A stretch of 64,000 bases of DNA, taken from assembly GCF_023195925.1 (NCBI RefSeq), contig NZ_JALPRE010000001.1, forward strand, positions 620,001 through 684,000. Direction: 5' to 3'. The position numbers and the translations under genes were made by a program. Source of the DNA: Aquimarina acroporae (GTDB lineage: Bacteria; Bacteroidota; Bacteroidia; Flavobacteriales; Flavobacteriaceae). Shown here piece after piece: positions 54,033-62,739 of this stretch (its first letter is position 1; each line of letters opens with the position of its first letter). A model generated the notes under the pieces. It was not told the origin of the DNA. It searched no databases and saw only the letters and a list, made by a program, of their open reading frames with translations.

Positions 54033-55151
54033 TTAATTTATTAGACTTTTAAACATTTGTTCCCATTGATTCATGACAAGTTCTAATCTATATTTTGTTG
54101 CATTCTTCCTTGCATTCTCTCCCATTTGCTGTAATCTGTCATCGTCTTCCATTAACTCTGACAATTGCTCTGCAAAAGCGTCATTATCATAGTGTGGTAC
54201 CAAAATTCCGTTACTCGAATCTATTATATTTCTTGGTCCGTGAGGACAATCAAACGCTACTATTGGCAAACCACAAGCTTGAGCTTCGAGTAATACCAAT
54301 GGAAAACACTCGTTGTGCGATGTCATTGCAAAAATTGATGAAGAGTTCATTTTTCCCTGTATATCATCTGTAGATCCTTCTAAGAAAACACTATTTTGTA
54401 ATCCTTCGTCATTTATCTGCTTCTGTAACTGTTTCTCATATTCAGGAAGTCCTTTTCCATAAATATGTAAAGTCCAAGAATCATTTTTCTCCATCAGCTT
54501 CGCCCAAATATCAACTAGCAAATCATAGCCCTTGACTTGTGCAATTCTACCTGCTGAGATTACTTTTTTACTTTCGAGTATAGAAACATTATCTGGGTAA
54601 AACGTAAGTGGATTAGGTATTACAGTTGTATTATCACTTTCATAATAGGCATCTTCATCTTTGTTTAAAATTACCAGAGTATCATATTTTGTTTCTACAT
54701 AATCTGCAAACCTCAAAAACAACTTTTTAAATAGATTACCTGGGTTCTTTCTTTTATACTCTTCAATAAATTTTGAATAATGAAATTCTTTAACCTTCGG
54801 TATTTTCTTATTAATAAAAGGAACAAAATAGGTATCTGTACTATGACTACATACCACCACTACATCGGGTTTGATCTTTCTAATTGCCTTTTTAGTTTTT
54901 GAAATATGTCTTGGTAGCTTTAATAGGTTTACGGGATGAAAATATGCTTTACTCCTATTGTAGTTCACATCAAGATCTTCAAAAACTATATTTTGATCGA
55001 AATGATAGCAAGCCTCTTTGTTTTTTTGTTCGGTGGTGAGAATAAAAACTTCATAACCTTTTTGAGATGCAAAGTAGTTGGCTTTAATAGACAGCACTCT
55101 TTCTATTCCACCATGAAGATACACTTGATCAATTATAAAAACAATTCTCAT
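54033..55151 (-). CDS. GT4-family glycosyltransferase (tandem copy B)
   Basis: A 372-residue GT-B enzyme. It starts MRIVFIIDQVYLHGGIERVL and has ISAGRIAQVKGYDLLV in the donor domain and SHNECFPLVLLEAQACGLP with the E-x7-E motif, then AFDCPHGPRNII. The FDCP-x-GP element is shared with the next gene upstream, and the two overlap by 4 bp, so they are tandem relatives that probably add successive sugars. Confidence 0.9.
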   Translation of the reverse strand: MRIVFIIDQVYLHGGIERVLSIKANYFASQKGYEVFILTTEQKNKEACYHFDQNIVFEDLDVNYNRSKAYFHPVNLLKLPRHISKTKKAIRKIKPDVVVVCSHSTDTYFVPFINKKIPKVKEFHYSKFIEEYKRKNPGNLFKKLFLRFADYVETKYDTLVILNKDEDAYYESDNTTVIPNPLTFYPDNVSILESKKVISAGRIAQVKGYDLLVDIWAKLMEKNDSWTLHIYGKGLPEYEKQLQKQINDEGLQNSVFLEGSTDDIQGKMNSSSIFAMTSHNECFPLVLLEAQACGLPIVAFDCPHGPRNIIDSSNGILVPHYDNDAFAEQLSELMEDDDRLQQMGENARKNATKYRLELVMNQWEQMFKSLIN

Positions 55152-56257
55152 CCTACTTTCGATTTGGTTAAACTAGTAAACAAATCATTCCATTCTGAAG
55201 CAATTTTTTCTGGTAAGTATCGCTTCACAGCTTCTTTAGCATCCTCTCCCATAGATGATCGCATTTCATTATCGGCAATAAGCTTAGATATTGCTTTTGC
55301 AAAAGATACTATATCATGGTTTTCTACCAATAATCCATTTTTATTATGGGTAATAATATCAGAAGGGCCATAAGGGCAATCAAAAGAAACGCAAGGCACT
55401 CCATATGCCATGGCTTCAGTAAGTACCATACCAAAACCTTCGTATCTAGAAGACATAGCATAGATTGAAGATTCTTTATATTTCTCAGCTATATTTTTTA
55501 CTGGCGGAAAAAAATGTACTGATTCCGAAATTCCTAATTCCTCGGCTAAATCGGCCAATTTCTCTTTGGGCTCTATGGTTCCGTAGATATCTAATCTCCA
55601 ATTAGGATGATTTTCATGTATAGATTTCCAACTTTGAAGCAGTCTATCAAATCCTTTTTGAAAACAATGCTTACCCACCGCCAAAACTCTTTTGTTTTGT
55701 AAAGTACTGCGCTGGTCAGGATAAAAAGATAATGGATTTGGAATGACCATGAGGTTTTTCAAATCCCATTCATTTTTATTCCCTTCTGTTAATACAACAA
55801 ATCTGTCGTACAAACCTCCTCCATAATTCATTATTTTGAATTTCACTTTGGTCACCAACCTACTCTTTAGAGATCTTTTCTCCTGCTGTAATTCAACATT
55901 CTTAGAAACATGGCGTTCATAAATGATTGGGCAGGGTTTGCCAATGAAAAAAGGGAGTAATAAACCTTTCAAACCATCATCGCAAACTGCAATAACGTCT
56001 GGCTTTATTTCTTTTATCTTCTGTTTTAATTGAGAACTATATCTGTAAATATAAGATATCGGATTACCAGATACGTTGATATTATGGTATTGTAATTTTG
56101 GACTAAACTCATAAAAGAGTTCACCTTCGGTCTGATTTAAAGTAATCACATGTACATCATAATTATAATGATCTGCCAAACGACTAGCTTTAATAGACAA
56201 GACTCTTTCAAGACCTCCAGGGCCATCTATCCTATTTACAATATAGACCAGTTTCAT
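55148..56257 (-). CDS. GT4-family glycosyltransferase (tandem copy A)
   Basis: A 369-residue GT-B enzyme. It starts MKLVYIVNRIDGPGGLERVL, has LAVGKHCFQKGFDRLLQSW, and SRYEGFGMVLTEAMAYGVP with the E-x7-E motif, then FDCPYGPSDII. This FDCP-x-GP ending is typical of a GT4 group that uses GalNAc or Gal-type donors, but donor prediction is weak. It lies directly after the pyruvyltransferase gene. Confidence 0.9.
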   Translation of the reverse strand: MKLVYIVNRIDGPGGLERVLSIKASRLADHYNYDVHVITLNQTEGELFYEFSPKLQYHNINVSGNPISYIYRYSSQLKQKIKEIKPDVIAVCDDGLKGLLLPFFIGKPCPIIYERHVSKNVELQQEKRSLKSRLVTKVKFKIMNYGGGLYDRFVVLTEGNKNEWDLKNLMVIPNPLSFYPDQRSTLQNKRVLAVGKHCFQKGFDRLLQSWKSIHENHPNWRLDIYGTIEPKEKLADLAEELGISESVHFFPPVKNIAEKYKESSIYAMSSRYEGFGMVLTEAMAYGVPCVSFDCPYGPSDIITHNKNGLLVENHDIVSFAKAISKLIADNEMRSSMGEDAKEAVKRYLPEKIASEWNDLFTSLTKSKVG

Positions 56258-56266
56258 GTTTTAGAA

Positions 56267-57238
56267 TTACCCTTTTAACTGACTTTTTACTTTTTCCTTA
56301 AGTGCATTCGCCAAATCATGGTGCTTTTCCAGGTTTTTTACCATAGTATCTTTTTGAATTTTTCCTTCTAAAGGAAAATTGGCAGTGAAATCACCTGTCT
56401 TACTATTAACATCAATTCTATTAAAAAGTTCAAGAATTCCATCAAAACGACAAGAATCTACAAAACTATCGAACCCATTCACAAATATCACGGGTGTTCC
56501 TAATGCTAAACAAGGTAATGCACAGTGAATTCTAGATGTTATAACCAGTTTTGCTCTTGCATATTTATGTAAAAGTTTCTCTGCCATATCAAACTTTTCT
56601 TCATCTGTATATTGATTTGAAGGAGGTTCCTGATTAATAAATTCTGCAGAACTCAGTACTTCTTCACTAATAAAGTTCTTAAGATGTTTGTTTTTTTTGC
56701 CCAATTGAAAAGCTGTACCGTTTAAGATATTCTTAATCGTAATTTTGGTATTATAAAACACCTTCTCTGGTCTGGGATAGCTATATAAAGGGTCTACAAT
56801 GTAGATATCGTCTCCTCTTTCAGCATCATCGACTTTATACGAATCTAAGGTTAATGTTAAACATCCTGTAAAAAAAGCATCAATCCCTTTGGCATTTAAA
56901 GTGTCTGCAGTAAATTGATCTCTACACCCGATTGGTGCATGTTTCTTTAAATATGCTATACCTTTTTCACTTAACATATAAGGAGCAGCAGTATTATTCA
57001 TGTGAAAAGACACAAAAATGGGGTCTATATTTTCTGAAGGCACCCAGTTATGGATATTATGAGTAAACCATCCATTCATGATGAGCTGTACTTGTTCACC
57101 ATTGTATTCTCCCAATCGTTCTCTATTCAAAAAGGTGTCTACCTTTGGTAAAAACTGTTTAGCCGCTAAACTCTGAATATTATCTCCAACGTTAAAAAAA
57201 CGCTTATTCTCATCGTAAGTTAAAAGCCCGTATTTCAT
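56267..57238 (-). CDS. Polysaccharide pyruvyltransferase family protein
   Basis: A 323-residue protein of the pyruvyltransferase/CsaB-like family. It has NVGDNIQSLAAKQFLP near residue 17, IGCRDQFTADTLNAKGI, FTGCLTLTL, and the C-terminal donor-domain motif TSRIHCALPCLALGTPVIF, where the histidine and arginine are family hallmarks. Such enzymes move pyruvate from PEP to a sugar as a ketal, adding negative charge. Members of this family also transfer other groups. Confidence 0.85.
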   Translation of the reverse strand: MKYGLLTYDENKRFFNVGDNIQSLAAKQFLPKVDTFLNRERLGEYNGEQVQLIMNGWFTHNIHNWVPSENIDPIFVSFHMNNTAAPYMLSEKGIAYLKKHAPIGCRDQFTADTLNAKGIDAFFTGCLTLTLDSYKVDDAERGDDIYIVDPLYSYPRPEKVFYNTKITIKNILNGTAFQLGKKNKHLKNFISEEVLSSAEFINQEPPSNQYTDEEKFDMAEKLLHKYARAKLVITSRIHCALPCLALGTPVIFVNGFDSFVDSCRFDGILELFNRIDVNSKTGDFTANFPLEGKIQKDTMVKNLEKHHDLANALKEKVKSQLKG

Positions 57239-57292
57239 TTCTATACTTTATTTTGTAAGGTTTATGGCACTAAATAATCTACTTCCTACTCT

Positions 57293-58573
57293 TTAGTTAT
57301 TATATCTTATCTTTCTATATAAATCCCGTAACCAAGGAAACTTATTTCTTATAATAAACCGAATTCGATGTTTCCCTTTATTCGGATTATTTATTTTCTG
57401 TTGTAATCGATCATGAATTTCACCTTTTCGTATTCTATCGATTTGTTTTGTTTCTGCTTCTTTATTATTAAACACAAAAAAGTTGTCTACTTTTTTAGCT
57501 TTCTCCATGAGCTCCCACCAGAAATATTGAACTCCTTTACTAGCTCCACCTAGATTAAGAACTGCATAAATTTTGTCATAAACTCCTTCATCAACCTTAA
57601 AACCATAATGATTAGGATTCTTGCCATTTAGAATAATCCCTAATATGGTTCTGAAGCATTTTTCACAATTACTACAATTAAATTCTGTTCTTAATTCTGA
57701 ATAACAAACTCTTAATTTGAATTTAGTATCGGTATGAGCAGCAAACTGGGTAATTAAATCCACTTTATCCTGTCTCTTCATTTCATAACCATCGTGAAAA
57801 ACTGAAACCCCGGCCCAGCTAATTTTTTCATCCATTTCAGGAGTAGATCCCCAATCGATATCAATGTGATCGGTATAAGACGAAGCTATATAAATTTCTT
57901 TGTAACCATTCACAAATGATAGTGGTGCCAAGGCACCTATAAGGGCAAGGCCGTGTTGTACTTTCCCCCACCACCCAAGGTCTTTGAGTAGTAACTCTAC
58001 CTGATAGGTGTAAAAAGTTCTCAAATTGGTTTCTATATAGTCTTTACGGTTTTTTTGAAGTAATTGTTCATTCTCCAAAAAATTGGTAAACTCTGTCCAC
58101 TGCTTCTGATCTTCGATCTCGATATCTGCCCCAAGAATGGTTACAAGATCTGGTACTTTTTCATAAACTCTAATATATGTAGCATATGCATCTACTCCTC
58201 CACTAAAAAGCATTGAAGTTTTATCTCCTGGAGTTTCATTCTTTACCAACTTATTAGCTTTAAGGTCTCCTTTTAATTCATAAGAAGTATCTCGATCTTG
58301 AAAGATCGTTTTAATAGCTTGTAAAGCGTTGTAAAAATCTTCATCAATTTCATTTACCTCAACCGTAAAGCCTGCAAACCACGCTATAGGCATCACATTC
58401 GATAAAAAAGGAATTACTGCTATGCTCTCAGGAACAGCACTTACATCGATATCATATTTTGAATAAAACGGTTGATCTTTATCAAAGAATTTCTGCGTTT
58501 GCGGATCAATGTCATACGCATAGTTGATTTTTTTCCCTTCTTCTGAATACGATATGTTTTGAAGTTTTACCAT
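57293..58573 (-). CDS. PP-loop-like ATP-utilising protein with a cysteine cluster
   Basis: A 426-residue protein I do not recognise as a named enzyme. SMLFSGGVDAYATYIRV (about 120-136) has the SGG-x-D core of PP-loop ATP pyrophosphatases, enzymes that adenylate a carboxylate, amide or thiol acceptor. Cys290, Cys300, Cys303 and Cys306 form a C-x9-C-x2-C-x2-C cluster that could bind zinc or an iron-sulfur cluster. The C-terminus is basic. It lies between the Wzx flippase and the pyruvyltransferase, so a role in modifying a nucleotide sugar or the glycan is likely but unproved. Confidence 0.7.
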   Translation of the reverse strand: MVKLQNISYSEEGKKINYAYDIDPQTQKFFDKDQPFYSKYDIDVSAVPESIAVIPFLSNVMPIAWFAGFTVEVNEIDEDFYNALQAIKTIFQDRDTSYELKGDLKANKLVKNETPGDKTSMLFSGGVDAYATYIRVYEKVPDLVTILGADIEIEDQKQWTEFTNFLENEQLLQKNRKDYIETNLRTFYTYQVELLLKDLGWWGKVQHGLALIGALAPLSFVNGYKEIYIASSYTDHIDIDWGSTPEMDEKISWAGVSVFHDGYEMKRQDKVDLITQFAAHTDTKFKLRVCYSELRTEFNCSNCEKCFRTILGIILNGKNPNHYGFKVDEGVYDKIYAVLNLGGASKGVQYFWWELMEKAKKVDNFFVFNNKEAETKQIDRIRKGEIHDRLQQKINNPNKGKHRIRFIIRNKFPWLRDLYRKIRYNN

Positions 58574-58583
58574 TTATTTTTCT

Positions 58584-60122
58584 TTATTTTCGCTTTAATA
58601 CAGAAGCCAAAGGTTTTGTAAGTAATTGTTTTTCATACTCTAACGTCCCCAGAGTATACATTGATACTGCAAACACTCCGGTATATGCAATACCTTTTGC
58701 AATAAAATTGAACCATCCACTACCAGGAATATAATTTATAAAATATCCTATAGCCATTACTCCAAGGAGGACTAATAACGTTTTATGCAACAACTCTTTA
58801 AAAAATCTTGGAATATTTAAGCCAATGGTATTGTGATAATAAAAATTCATTACGTTTTGAACTATCAACCAACCAGCTACAAGTCCTGAGATCATTCCTA
58901 CCGCTCCATGGTTCAAAGACAAATATCCCCCCAATGCAGCTCCTAAAATCATAAAAACAAGATATAGAACTGCTTTAAAAGACAGTTTGTTTTTTGCTTC
59001 CAAGATAGAGTTTCCAAAAGCTTGTAATAAAGGTAATGTATATGCAACCATAATCATTAAGGCAATAATATAGATCTCTCTACATTCACTTGATGTATAT
59101 TTCCCGTCATTTTCGGCTACACCTCCTACCCAAAGATTAATAAATTGTTCTCCATATAATACAAAAGCTCCTAAGACATACATTAAAATCATAAATGATA
59201 GTCTACCTAATCTAATCATCATATTGGTAAGCTCTTCTCCCGTTGCATTTCCTACAGACATTTGCGTAGCTCTAGGTAAAAACACACTTGAAATAGCGGT
59301 TGAAAAAGCTCCATAATACGTACCCAGGGCGATTCCTAAACCATAAATCCCTAAAACCTTTGCAACACTTGTTGCTCCTAGAACCCAACTTCCAGATTTC
59401 CATTGTAGCATTCCTACTATTGAAAACACAAAAATCCAGCTAGAGTAGTTTAGAATTTGTCTAATATATTTTTTTGATAATTCATGAAGTTTGAATTTAA
59501 CCTTGAGTTTTTTCAAGACATAATATGCTGTTACAGAAATTGTGAGCATGTTAAAGACGGTATCTACAATTACTAATGAAATTGCCCGTCCTCCTAAAAA
59601 CAGGACAGCAACCACTGTTATTGACCTCAATAAATACCTAATAACCCCTACCGATTCTGGAAAGACAAAAGCTTCATACCCTCTGCATATACCAGTAAAA
59701 ATCATTCCTGGAAGCTGCACTGCGAGATTTATAATGAGAATGACAAACATGAGCTTAGCAATTCTCAATTCTTCTGCATTGAATTTTGTAAAATAAGAAT
59801 CGATAAAGAAATAGAAAATAACACCTAGTACAATTACCAAAAACGAGATAACCAAATAAATAAGACCAACTGTAGCCAAAAAATTTTCTTCTCCTTTTCT
59901 ATCTTTTTCGGCTCTATATTTTGCTACAAATCGTACAACTGTATTGGTTAAGCCAAAATCAAGAAGCGCTATGGTACCTATCAATGCTCCAATCGCATTA
60001 AAAATACCATACTCATCTTTCCCCAAATAACTTACTATCAAAGGGGTAATTACAATCCCAATAACATTTGTTAAAAAGATTTTAAGATAGGTTAATAATG
60101 CTCCTTTTTTTAGTTGGCTCAA
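58584..60122 (-). CDS. Wzx-like lipid-linked oligosaccharide flippase
   Basis: A 512-residue protein of the MOP/polysaccharide transport family with about 12-14 hydrophobic helices. It starts with a short basic N-terminus (MSQLKKGALLTYLKIFL) and has GKDEYGIFNAIGALIGTIA, then LDFGLTNTVVRFVAKYRAEK, typical of the Wzx/RfbX group. It would flip the undecaprenyl-linked repeat unit to the periplasm before polymerisation. It is the only flippase in the window, supporting one polymer built here. Confidence 0.93.
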   Translation of the reverse strand: MSQLKKGALLTYLKIFLTNVIGIVITPLIVSYLGKDEYGIFNAIGALIGTIALLDFGLTNTVVRFVAKYRAEKDRKGEENFLATVGLIYLVISFLVIVLGVIFYFFIDSYFTKFNAEELRIAKLMFVILIINLAVQLPGMIFTGICRGYEAFVFPESVGVIRYLLRSITVVAVLFLGGRAISLVIVDTVFNMLTISVTAYYVLKKLKVKFKLHELSKKYIRQILNYSSWIFVFSIVGMLQWKSGSWVLGATSVAKVLGIYGLGIALGTYYGAFSTAISSVFLPRATQMSVGNATGEELTNMMIRLGRLSFMILMYVLGAFVLYGEQFINLWVGGVAENDGKYTSSECREIYIIALMIMVAYTLPLLQAFGNSILEAKNKLSFKAVLYLVFMILGAALGGYLSLNHGAVGMISGLVAGWLIVQNVMNFYYHNTIGLNIPRFFKELLHKTLLVLLGVMAIGYFINYIPGSGWFNFIAKGIAYTGVFAVSMYTLGTLEYEKQLLTKPLASVLKRK

Positions 60123-60165
60123 AGCAATATAATTTGTGGTTAGGTTGTTACGCTATTTCAGACAA

Positions 60166-61449
60166 CTATAATCTACCGTGTACCTTTTCTTTTAAGATAC
60201 CCTTTACATCATATAAAACTCCGTTTGGCTTTAGTATATTTTGAATATCCAAATCCAAAAATTCCTTATGCGCTACGGTTAGAACTACAGCATCAAATTG
60301 CTCACTAGGTAATTCGTTGGTGGTCTCCAGGTTATATTCATGTTTTACCTCTTTAGGACTTGCCCAAGGATCATAAATAGTAACATCTGTTCCAAAATCT
60401 TTTAAATGTTCGATCACGTCTACAGCTCTGGTATTACGAACATCTGGGCAGTTTTCTTTGAAGGTAACTCCTAGTACCAAAACACTTGCTCCTTTTATAT
60501 GAACATCATGCTGCACCATCAACTTTATTACTTCAGATGCAACATACTGTCCCATACTATCATTTAATCTTCTTCCGGCAAGAATAATTTCTGGATGGTA
60601 ACCAAATTCTTGTGCCCGTTGCGCCAAATAATAAGGATCGACTCCTATGCAGTGACCACCTACTAACCCAGGTTTGAAAGGTAAGAAATTCCATTTTGTA
60701 CCTGCTGCAGCTAACACGTCATGTGTATCAATATCCATTAAGTTGAATATTTTTGCAAGTTCATTTACAAAGGCAATATTGATATCTCGTTGTGAGTTCT
60801 CAATTACCTTTGCAGCTTCGGCCACTTTTATCGTTGGAGCTAAATGTGTACCGGCAGCGATTACAGATGCATATAGACCATCTACTTTTTTACCTATTTC
60901 GGGAGTAGATCCTGCGGTAACCTTTAATATCTTTTCTACAGTATGTTTTTTATCTCCAGGGTTAATTCTTTCTGGCGAATATCCTGCGTAAAAATCAGTA
61001 TTGAACTTTAATCCACTAATCTTTTCTAAAACCGGAATACATTCTTCCTCAGTCACTCCAGGGTATACTGTCGATTCATATATTACGATATCATCTTTTT
61101 TCAAAACTTTACCTACAGTTTCACTAGACTTGTAAAGTGGAGTTAAATCTGGTCTATTGTTTTTATCTACTGGTGTAGGCACCGTAATAATATAGTAATT
61201 ACAGTCTTTAATATCATCTATCTGATTTGAACAAAATAACCCATTTTCACTTAAATCAACTTTATCTTTAAGTACAGATTGTAACAAATCGTCTTCAACT
61301 TCTAATGTACTGTCGGTTCCTGAACGTAATTCTGTAATTCTCTTTTCATTAATATCGAAACCAACCACAGGAAACTTTGTAGCAAACAATCTCGCTAGCG
61401 GAAGTCCGACATATCCTAATCCTATAACAGCTATTTTAATATCTTGCAT
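60166..61449 (-). CDS. TviB/WbpA-like UDP-N-acetylhexosamine 6-dehydrogenase
   Basis: A 427-residue NAD-dependent nucleotide-sugar dehydrogenase. GLGYVGLPLARLFA begins near residue 10, and the catalytic cysteine is Cys267 in GGHCIGVDPYYL. YESTVYPGVTEEEC and YSPERINPGD fit the TviB/WbpA branch, which oxidises UDP-GlcNAc to UDP-GlcNAcA rather than UDP-Glc. The adjacent TviC-like gene supports this. The product supplies an acidic aminosugar for the polymer. Confidence 0.9.
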   Translation of the reverse strand: MQDIKIAVIGLGYVGLPLARLFATKFPVVGFDINEKRITELRSGTDSTLEVEDDLLQSVLKDKVDLSENGLFCSNQIDDIKDCNYYIITVPTPVDKNNRPDLTPLYKSSETVGKVLKKDDIVIYESTVYPGVTEEECIPVLEKISGLKFNTDFYAGYSPERINPGDKKHTVEKILKVTAGSTPEIGKKVDGLYASVIAAGTHLAPTIKVAEAAKVIENSQRDINIAFVNELAKIFNLMDIDTHDVLAAAGTKWNFLPFKPGLVGGHCIGVDPYYLAQRAQEFGYHPEIILAGRRLNDSMGQYVASEVIKLMVQHDVHIKGASVLVLGVTFKENCPDVRNTRAVDVIEHLKDFGTDVTIYDPWASPKEVKHEYNLETTNELPSEQFDAVVLTVAHKEFLDLDIQNILKPNGVLYDVKGILKEKVHGRL

Positions 61450-61486
61450 TGTTGTAATTTTGATTATATCTGTGTAATCTAGAAAA

Positions 61487-62485
61487 TTATTTCAGATTTT
61501 CCCAATACCACTTAACCGCTTCCTTGAGTCCTGACTTCATATCGAACTTCGGGTCATAATTTAAAAGTGTCTTGGCTTTATCTATTGATGCTAAGGAATG
61601 AGGAACATCACCTTTACGTTCTGGTCCAAATTTCACTTCAACATTTGCTATTTCGCTATCAAATTCGGATAAATATTCTTTTAACAAGGTTGTGAGTTCA
61701 TTCAAGGTCGTTCTTTCCCCGAAAGCAGTATTATAAACATTATTTAATGCTGCTTCGTTTTCAGAAGTAATCGCACAAAGATTCATTTGAATGACATTGT
61801 CTATATATGTAAAATCTCTAGAAAAAGATCCATCTCCATTAACAACCGGAGATTCGTGCTTCATAAATTGCATTACAAATTTTGGAATCACAGCAGCGTA
61901 AGCACCATTAGGGTCTTGCTTTCTACCAAATACATTAAAATAACGTAATCCAACGGTATCTAGATCATATGATTTTTTAAAGTTATCGGCATATAACTCA
62001 TTCACATATTTGGTAATAGCATATGGTGATAAAGGTTTCCCTATATTTTCTTCTATTTTAGGAAGCGCTTTAGAATCTCCATATGTCGAAGAGCTTGCGG
62101 CATATACAAATCGTTTTACCCCGGCATCTCTTGCTGCTACGAGCATATTTAAAAAACCTCCAACATTTACATCATTACTGGTTATTGGATCGTTTAATGA
62201 TCTTGGCACAGAACCTAAAGCTGCTTGATGTAATACAAAATCAACATTTTCACACGCCGTATGACAATCGCTTAAATTTCTAATATCGCCTTCTATAAAA
62301 GTAAAATTGTTGTTATCTAATAAAGAAGAAAGATTCTTTTTATGTCCCGTAGCAAAATTGTCTAATCCTACTACTTCGCTCCCATATTGCAAAAGTGCTT
62401 CACAAAGATTAGACCCTATAAAACCTGCTGCACCTGTTACAAGAATTCTTGAAGAACGTAACTGTTCTATCTGTTTAGTGTTCAT
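61487..62485 (-). CDS. TviC/WbpP-like UDP-GlcNAc(A) 4-epimerase
   Basis: A 332-residue short-chain dehydrogenase. [10 protein letters not shown] is at 19-28, and the catalytic [13 protein letters not shown] carries the Tyr-x3-Lys pair. [12 protein letters not shown] and [20 protein letters not shown] match the TviC/WbpP group acting on N-acetylated substrates. With the dehydrogenase 37 bp downstream it would give UDP-GalNAcA, the Vi-antigen building block. It is the first gene of the 24-gene block. Confidence 0.9.
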   Translation of the reverse strand: MNTKQIEQLRSSRILVTGAAGFIGSNLCEALLQYGSEVVGLDNFATGHKKNLSSLLDNNNFTFIEGDIRNLSDCHTACENVDFVLHQAALGSVPRSLNDPITSNDVNVGGFLNMLVAARDAGVKRFVYAASSSTYGDSKALPKIEENIGKPLSPYAITKYVNELYADNFKKSYDLDTVGLRYFNVFGRKQDPNGAYAAVIPKFVMQFMKHESPVVNGDGSFSRDFTYIDNVIQMNLCAITSENEAALNNVYNTAFGERTTLNELTTLLKEYLSEFDSEIANVEVKFGPERKGDVPHSLASIDKAKTLLNYDPKFDMKSGLKEAVKWYWENLK

Positions 62486-62584
62486 GATAATGTTTTAACC
62501 CCCTGTTTTTTAGTCCCAAAGCCTACATTTTCTATAGACAGCGCGAAATTAACATTTACTAATAGAACTCACAACATAACTTAA

Positions 62585-62600
62585 AGGGGATTTTACCCCT
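62585..62600. promoter_or_regulatory. AGGGGATTTTACCCCT inverted repeat before the 24-gene block
   Basis: Perfect 5-bp AGGGG/CCCCT arms around ATTTTA, 100-115 bp before the epimerase start. It is similar in form and bases to the element at 16749-16763. Confidence 0.4.
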
Positions 62601-62630
62601 AATTAGAATTCGTTCATTACAAACATCGTT

Positions 62631-62702
62631 AAAAAGATGCAGTTGATCCAAAAAACAAATCCAAACAACTGAAAATCAACAATATAAATATTGCATCTTT
62701 TT
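62631..62702 (-). terminator. Probable terminator after the E1 dehydrogenase gene
   Basis: Outer arms AAAAAGATGCA (62631-62641) and TGCATCTTTTT (62692-62702), and inner arms GTTGAT (62642-62647) and ATCAAC (62675-62680). On the minus strand the structure ends in a T run, 38 bp after the gene stop. Confidence 0.65.
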
Positions 62703-62739
62703 TTATTAACTATAACGTTTTCTTAATATACAATAAGAA

